Assembly (NCBI GenBank): GCA_035402645.1
Contig: DAONDQ010000056.1
Location: 1-17,681, forward strand
Length of the DNA: 17,681 nucleotides
Source of the DNA: DAONDQ01 sp035402645
GTDB lineage: Bacteria > Cloacimonadota > Cloacimonadia > Cloacimonadales > DAONDQ01
Direction: 5' to 3'
Below the pieces are notes generated by a model. It was given only the letters and a program-made list of their open reading frames with translations. It made no database searches and was not told the origin of the DNA. Below, in pieces: positions 13,573 to 17,681 of this stretch; position 1 is the stretch's first letter, and every line of letters begins with the position of its first letter. A program made the position numbers and the translations under genes.

Positions 13573-14259
13573 TTGTCTAACGATCTGGTATTAAATGAAT
13601 TGTCATTTCGTTATCATAAGGATGCAAAATGGCTTTTCAAAGACCTTTCATTTCATTTCACACCTCATAACATTACTGCTATTACAGGTCCAAATGGAAG
13701 TGGAAAAACCACTCTGCTTTACTCCCTTTGCGGTATCATTCCCAACCTTTTCAATGGGCTTCAGAAAGGGCATGTCTTTTTGAATGGAGAGGATATCGCG
13801 ATGAAGTCGCTTCCCGAAATTTCTAAGTGGATCAGTTTTCTTTTGCAGGAACCGGATCATCAAATCATCTTTCCTGTCGTCGAGCAGGAAATAGCCTTTG
13901 GGGCAGAGAATCTTTGCTTACCCCCATCCCAAATTGAGCGGAAGATAGCGGATGTTCTATCCTATCTTGGGGTAGGGGAATTAAGGAATAAGAAGACTTA
14001 TGAACTCTCATATGGGCAGAAGAAAATAATATCACTGGCTGCTCTACTCGTGAAGGATAGCCCCATACTTGTGCTCGATGAACCTTCAGCGGGATTGGAT
14101 GAGTCCTCAAAGTCGTTATTGAAGCAGACAATCCTGGATTTGGCAGCTGGTGGGAAAACCATCATTTTTGCTGATCATTCCGATGAAATGATACAGATTG
14201 CCACGCAGCATATATCCCTGCCATATTCAGCGGATGAAGGGAAGCCTGATGCTGTATGA
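13573..14259 (+). CDS. ecfA1: ECF transporter ATPase, EcfA1-like (CbiO family)
   Basis: This is one of the two nucleotide-binding subunits that power an ECF transporter at the inner face of the cytoplasmic membrane. In 228 residues it shows Walker A GPNGSGKT (39-46), the Q-loop glutamine Q92 in LLQEPDHQIIFPVVEQEIAFG (an ECF-typical Q-helix region), signature LSYGQ (145-149), Walker B LVLDE with catalytic E170, D-loop AGLD and the switch histidine H202. The start is TTG, nine bases after the previous stop; no ATG gives the expected N-terminal strand. The weak start could lower its level relative to the neighbours. The order A1-A2 followed by EcfT matches ECF modules, apart from the receptor gene inserted between EcfA2 and EcfT. 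Confidence 0.92.
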   Translation: MSNDLVLNELSFRYHKDAKWLFKDLSFHFTPHNITAITGPNGSGKTTLLYSLCGIIPNLFNGLQKGHVFLNGEDIAMKSLPEISKWISFLLQEPDHQIIFPVVEQEIAFGAENLCLPPSQIERKIADVLSYLGVGELRNKKTYELSYGQKKIISLAALLVKDSPILVLDEPSAGLDESSKSLLKQTILDLAAGGKTIIFADHSDEMIQIATQHISLPYSADEGKPDAV

Positions 14260-14905
14260 TTTGAAAGGCGTAAGTTATTGTTACACACAGGATCATCATA
14301 TTCTGAAAGACGTTTGTATGGAGATTGCTGATAACGAACTCATACTGATTTCAGGTGCCAACGGTTCAGGGAAGACAACCCTATGCAGGTTACTTACAGG
14401 ACTGAACAAGGATTATCAGGGTTCTATCCAATTTAATGGAACGGAATTAAGGAAATACCAATCTTATGCAATTGCTGATAAAGTGCTGTATTTAAAACAG
14501 GAAGGCCAATTGAATGTGGTTGCAGCCACACCTGATAGTGATTTGGAGATCAGACAGCACAAGTTCCTGTATAAGGACGGGCAGGCATTATTCCATGCCA
14601 GGAAGGATGCCCTGGTTGAAATGGGTCTTCTCGAAGTTCAGAACAATCCTACTTGGGAACTCAGTTCCGGGCAGGTGAAAAGAATCGGTCTTGCTAGTTT
14701 GCCCTTATTCCCGAATCACTTCTGGATATTGGATGAACCATGCATCGGTTTGGACAATGCAACGATCAGGACAATGCATAACTGGCTGTCAATTCGGGCA
14801 AAACAGGATAAAGGTGCGATGATAATCGATCATACAGGCAGCCTAAAGGATTTACCATACCATTCCAAATATGTTATCGATAATGGAAGAATCAGGAAAT
14901 TATGA
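14249..14905 (+). CDS. ecfA2: ECF transporter ATPase, EcfA2-like, divergent
   Basis: The second ABC ATPase of the system has about 218 residues. Walker A GANGSGKT (36-43), Q84 in LYLKQEGQLN, signature LSSGQ (138-142), Walker B WILDE with E163, D-loop GLD and H195 are all present, so both sites of a heterodimer with EcfA1 could be catalytic. The stretch between Q-loop and signature (VVAATPDSDLEIRQHKF) departs from the usual ECF pattern of Q-N-P-D and a following V-x-x-D/E element, so EcfT contacts may differ. I use the ATG at 14249, which has GAAGGGAAG upstream and gives the normal ABC N-terminus MLYDLKGVSY; it overlaps ecfA1 by 11 bases. A TTG at 14198 is in frame but unlikely. Confidence 0.88.
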   Translation: MLYDLKGVSYCYTQDHHILKDVCMEIADNELILISGANGSGKTTLCRLLTGLNKDYQGSIQFNGTELRKYQSYAIADKVLYLKQEGQLNVVAATPDSDLEIRQHKFLYKDGQALFHARKDALVEMGLLEVQNNPTWELSSGQVKRIGLASLPLFPNHFWILDEPCIGLDNATIRTMHNWLSIRAKQDKGAMIIDHTGSLKDLPYHSKYVIDNGRIRKL

Positions 14906-16809
14906 AAAATATCATTAGTTTAGTCATGATTATTACAGCAGTGCAATTACTCAGTGGTGTTGCAATCAATCAGGTTAAACCCGATACCTTGAAGACAAGG
15001 TATTATCGCTTGGAAGGATTACGCGTCATTGGAGAATCTCCCAGTGAGACCATTGGCACTGTTCATACAACGAGCCTGAATACGGCAAGCGAAGCAGGAG
15101 CCCTGAATGTGAAGGATGCCATGTCCGATCTTCCGGGAATCAGCATGACTGTTGGTGCCAAGGATGAGAGTAATTTGCGTATTCGAGGATTCAGGAAGAA
15201 TGATGTAAAGGTCTTAATCGATGGAAGACCGCTCAATTCAGGATATTTCGGGAATGTGAATCTGCAGAATATTCCTGTTTCTGACATCAGGGAGATACAG
15301 ATTTTAAAGGGACCGGCTTCCTCCATGTATGGCAGTAATACCCTGGGGGGAGTAGTGAACCTTGTTACCAGGGAACCTTCTGGGAGAAAATGGTTCAAAC
15401 TGGGTATGTTCGTGAAGAGGAATAACACGGATCATTTTGAATTATCTTCTTCGCATCAATTCGACAACTGGAATTACTGGCTTTTTGCTTCCCGCGATCA
15501 TACTGATGGCTTCATGCTTTCTGATGATTTCATGCCCTCTTTCTCCGAGAATGGGGGAGCCAGGGATAATGCCTCCAAGACCCAACAGCACCTGGAAGGT
15601 AAGACTTCATTCAATTTCACCGAATTCCATAAAATGACAGTAACGGCTGGGATTACATTCATTCCTGAAAAATTCCTCCCATCGTCCATCTACGAAACAA
15701 CTTACCGGAAATACAAAGACTGGCTCAGAATGGAAGGAACTGTCAGCAGTGATATTCAGTTTTCTCCTGATTCCAATCTTGAAACGATGCTGTATCTCGA
15801 TGGTGGGCAAGACACTTACCTCGAGTATAATGACCCGAATTTCCACAATATGTCTATGGATTCAGATATGATTGGATATACTTTGGGATTTAATCCACGC
15901 TATTCCATGGGTGTCCTGAATGACAGTAAAATGACGTTCGGCTATCGGGGAGAAAGTCAATTCAGCAATCGCAAGGATAATGGGAATTACCCCCGATGGA
16001 CACATCACTCAACTTTACTGCATAACGCTTTTGCCCAAATGGAATGGAAGACATCAACACCGCTTACAATTACCGGCAGTACGGGTTTATCCTATTTCAT
16101 CAAGGATTCTGATGCGATGTCCGTGGAGTTTGAACCATCCCTGGGGATGAATTATGAATTTCCCACTCAAACTTCCTTATCTTTTGCCATAGGCAAAAAC
16201 ACTGCTTTCCCTACCATGAGACAGTTATTCAGTGTTGAAAACGGTAACATCGATCTCAAGACTCAATATGGGATCAAGTATGAGTTGAGTGCAAAACAAC
16301 CTTTTCTGTTGAAAGGGATGAACGGTCTGTTCTCCCTAAGTGCATATAAAAACGATATTCGGAACTTGATCGACCTATATGGTGATACCTATGCAAACAT
16401 TTACCAGGTACATACGCGTGGTGGGGAGGCGGAATTGGAATTTAATCCGTATGCATGGTGGAATATGGATTATTCATACAGTTATCTGTATTATTCTGCC
16501 TCACATGGTTATCAATTAACGGAAAGCCCATCCAATTCATGTGATATAAGTTGGTCTCTGCATTTTCCCTATCATTTTACTGCTTCAATCTCTTCACAAT
16601 GGAAGGATAATCGTTATGGGCAGGATTCAAGTTTGAAATACCATCTTCTTGAATCCTATTGGGTTCACAGTTTGCTTTTGGATAAGAAAATATATGGTGT
16701 GAAAGCCTCCCTTGGATTGGAGAATATCATGGATGCGAATTACCAGGAAGAATTCGGTTATCCTGCACCCGGCAGGAATTTCTGCATTGGGTTGGAAAGA
16801 GAGTTCTGA
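14902..16809 (+). CDS. TonB-dependent outer-membrane receptor
   Basis: This 635-residue outer-membrane beta-barrel with an N-terminal plug imports scarce ligands using TonB energy. The signal peptide is residues 1 to about 22. The plug domain is about residues 35-158, with LRIRGFRKNDVKVLIDGRPL, VSDIREIQILKGPASSMYG and GGVVNLVTR, all standard plug motifs. The rest is a barrel of short alternating strands rich in aromatic residues, ending in the terminal phenylalanine (GLEREF) used for barrel insertion. The size is near the BtuB/catecholate-siderophore size class (600-700 residues); the ligand cannot be read off. No clear TonB box is visible; TVHTTSL or the segment before it may serve. It is embedded between ecfA2 (four-base ATGA overlap) and ecfT (one-base overlap), so it is translationally coupled with the inner-membrane transporter. 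Confidence 0.93.
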   Translation: MKNIISLVMIITAVQLLSGVAINQVKPDTLKTRYYRLEGLRVIGESPSETIGTVHTTSLNTASEAGALNVKDAMSDLPGISMTVGAKDESNLRIRGFRKNDVKVLIDGRPLNSGYFGNVNLQNIPVSDIREIQILKGPASSMYGSNTLGGVVNLVTREPSGRKWFKLGMFVKRNNTDHFELSSSHQFDNWNYWLFASRDHTDGFMLSDDFMPSFSENGGARDNASKTQQHLEGKTSFNFTEFHKMTVTAGITFIPEKFLPSSIYETTYRKYKDWLRMEGTVSSDIQFSPDSNLETMLYLDGGQDTYLEYNDPNFHNMSMDSDMIGYTLGFNPRYSMGVLNDSKMTFGYRGESQFSNRKDNGNYPRWTHHSTLLHNAFAQMEWKTSTPLTITGSTGLSYFIKDSDAMSVEFEPSLGMNYEFPTQTSLSFAIGKNTAFPTMRQLFSVENGNIDLKTQYGIKYELSAKQPFLLKGMNGLFSLSAYKNDIRNLIDLYGDTYANIYQVHTRGGEAELEFNPYAWWNMDYSYSYLYYSASHGYQLTESPSNSCDISWSLHFPYHFTASISSQWKDNRYGQDSSLKYHLLESYWVHSLLLDKKIYGVKASLGLENIMDANYQEEFGYPAPGRNFCIGLEREF

Positions 16810-17516
16810 TGCACAGTTTGAACACACGAACCAAAATACTGATTGTCTTGACTTTGTCTCTGATGTCTTTGTTATACGATCAGTTGGTTGTGATGTCAGT
16901 TTTATGCCTGTTTTCCTTCCTTTTATACCTGTTGGGAGGGGAGAAGAGTAGAAGTTTCAAACAGTTATTGATCCTCATATTCAGCCTCATGCTCGTCCAA
17001 GTTCTTTTCCGCCCTTCCGGGGAAGTGCTGTGGCAATGGAAGTTCATTCGCATCACACAGGAGGGAATCCATTATGGGGTTGCGGCTTCCCTTCGGCTCA
17101 TGATCATTTTTCTCTCTGCGGGTTTTTTGCTGAATATATCATATTATCAATATCTGCTTGCCTTCCAGGCATGGAAGATACCTTATGAACTGTCATTCCT
17201 GCTTGCTTCTGTACTTCAGTTTTTACCTATTCTGAGGCAGGAATTCCGGAATATGGGTGAAGCATTGGAATTGCGGGGTATCTATCTTTCGAAATTGCCT
17301 TTGAATAGAAGATTCTATGCATATCGGGAAATGGTGTTACCCATTCTTGGAAGAGCCATTGCTTCTTTGAAGTACAGGGTTATTTCTCTTGAAATGCGTG
17401 CATTCAGGTTATATCCGACACGTACATCTCTGCATGTGGACAGATTGAGAAAACGGGACTATGTTATACAGGTGGGGCTTCTTGCATTGATTGTAATCGG
17501 TATCAAATTATCTTAA
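16809..17516 (+). CDS. ecfT: ECF transporter transmembrane coupling protein EcfT (CbiQ family)
   Basis: EcfT is the membrane scaffold that links the S component to the two ATPases. In 235 residues there are four to six membrane helices: an N-terminal pair at about 8-42, one at about 52-68, one at about 92-110 and a C-terminal one at about 217-233, with long amphipathic coupling helices between. The two coupling motifs are visible as EALELRGI (L155-R156-G157) and ISLEMRAFRL (M196-R197-A198), matching the A-R-G-type signatures of the family. The first bases overlap the receptor stop (TGATG). It is the last gene of the operon visible here; no clear terminator follows before the window ends. Confidence 0.9.
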   Translation: MHSLNTRTKILIVLTLSLMSLLYDQLVVMSVLCLFSFLLYLLGGEKSRSFKQLLILIFSLMLVQVLFRPSGEVLWQWKFIRITQEGIHYGVAASLRLMIIFLSAGFLLNISYYQYLLAFQAWKIPYELSFLLASVLQFLPILRQEFRNMGEALELRGIYLSKLPLNRRFYAYREMVLPILGRAIASLKYRVISLEMRAFRLYPTRTSLHVDRLRKRDYVIQVGLLALIVIGIKLS

Positions 17517-17646
17517 ACAAAGAACTTCAAACTGACATAGATTAGATATATTATTGTTGCTTCATTTGATGCTATGTGCTCTCATTCATTGTGCGATGCA
17601 AGTTTAGTTGGATATTTAATCGTTTATATGTGATTATCAGACTATC

Positions 17647-17681
17647 ACCAGTAACCAGTAACCAGTAATCAGTAACCAGTA
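17647..17681. repeat. Heptamer tandem repeat (ACCAGTA)n at the window edge
   Basis: Five 7-base units ACCAGTA (one is ATCAGTA) fill the last 35 bases and run off the window, so the array may be longer. The 130 bases before it (17517-17646) contain nothing I can identify. Confidence 0.88.

Noticed and set aside
17517..17646. Terminator after ecfT
   Set aside because: No GC-rich stem followed by a T tract is visible; the operon may continue or end beyond the window.

Overview
The window looks like a piece of a Gram-negative bacterial chromosome of moderate GC. It encodes a TonB-dependent outer-membrane receptor, a lipoprotein and several exported proteins, and it starts in a dnaN-recF replication cluster. 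The divergent phosphoglycerate kinase, the heptamer repeats and the gene style make me think of an uncultured lineage such as Cloacimonadota or a relative. That placement is a guess; no marker here proves it.

Layout. Positions 1-3042 (+): the 3' part of dnaN, recF (TTG start, directly abutting dnaN) and a UMF1-family major-facilitator permease. Positions 3043-4334: an AT-rich stretch with one orphan gene (3247-3933, weakly DUF2971-like), its terminator and two imperfect inverted repeats. Positions 4335-8263 (-): a PAS-GAF hybrid histidine kinase with two receiver domains, followed after a 17-bp gap by a divergent phosphoglycerate kinase and a strong terminator. Positions 8264-8522: a divergent promoter region. 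Positions 8523-10061 (+): a nucleotide-sugar 6-dehydrogenase closed by a strong terminator.

Positions 10142-17516 (+) are the most interesting part. A TTGACA promoter element and a structured, riboswitch-like leader precede nine tightly packed genes: a lipoprotein, an ECF S component, a two-module exported protein with a SUOX-like (molybdopterin-binding-fold) domain, a small exported protein, a second single-domain SUOX-like exported protein, two ECF ATPases (EcfA1, EcfA2), a TonB-dependent receptor and EcfT. Most junctions downstream of the S component overlap or are only a few bases apart. The set reads as one complete uptake route: receptor across the outer membrane, exported binding proteins in the periplasm, and an ECF transporter across the inner membrane. 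The leader can form two mutually exclusive structures, one of which hides the first ribosome binding site, so the system is probably shut off by a metabolite, perhaps its own cargo.

The cargo is not known. The SUOX-like folds, and a leader that faintly recalls the Moco/Tuco RNA motif, suggest a molybdenum or tungsten pterin cofactor or a precursor. Cobalamin or another tetrapyrrole is the main alternative, although I see no canonical cobalamin riboswitch sequence. The window ends in a heptamer tandem repeat.
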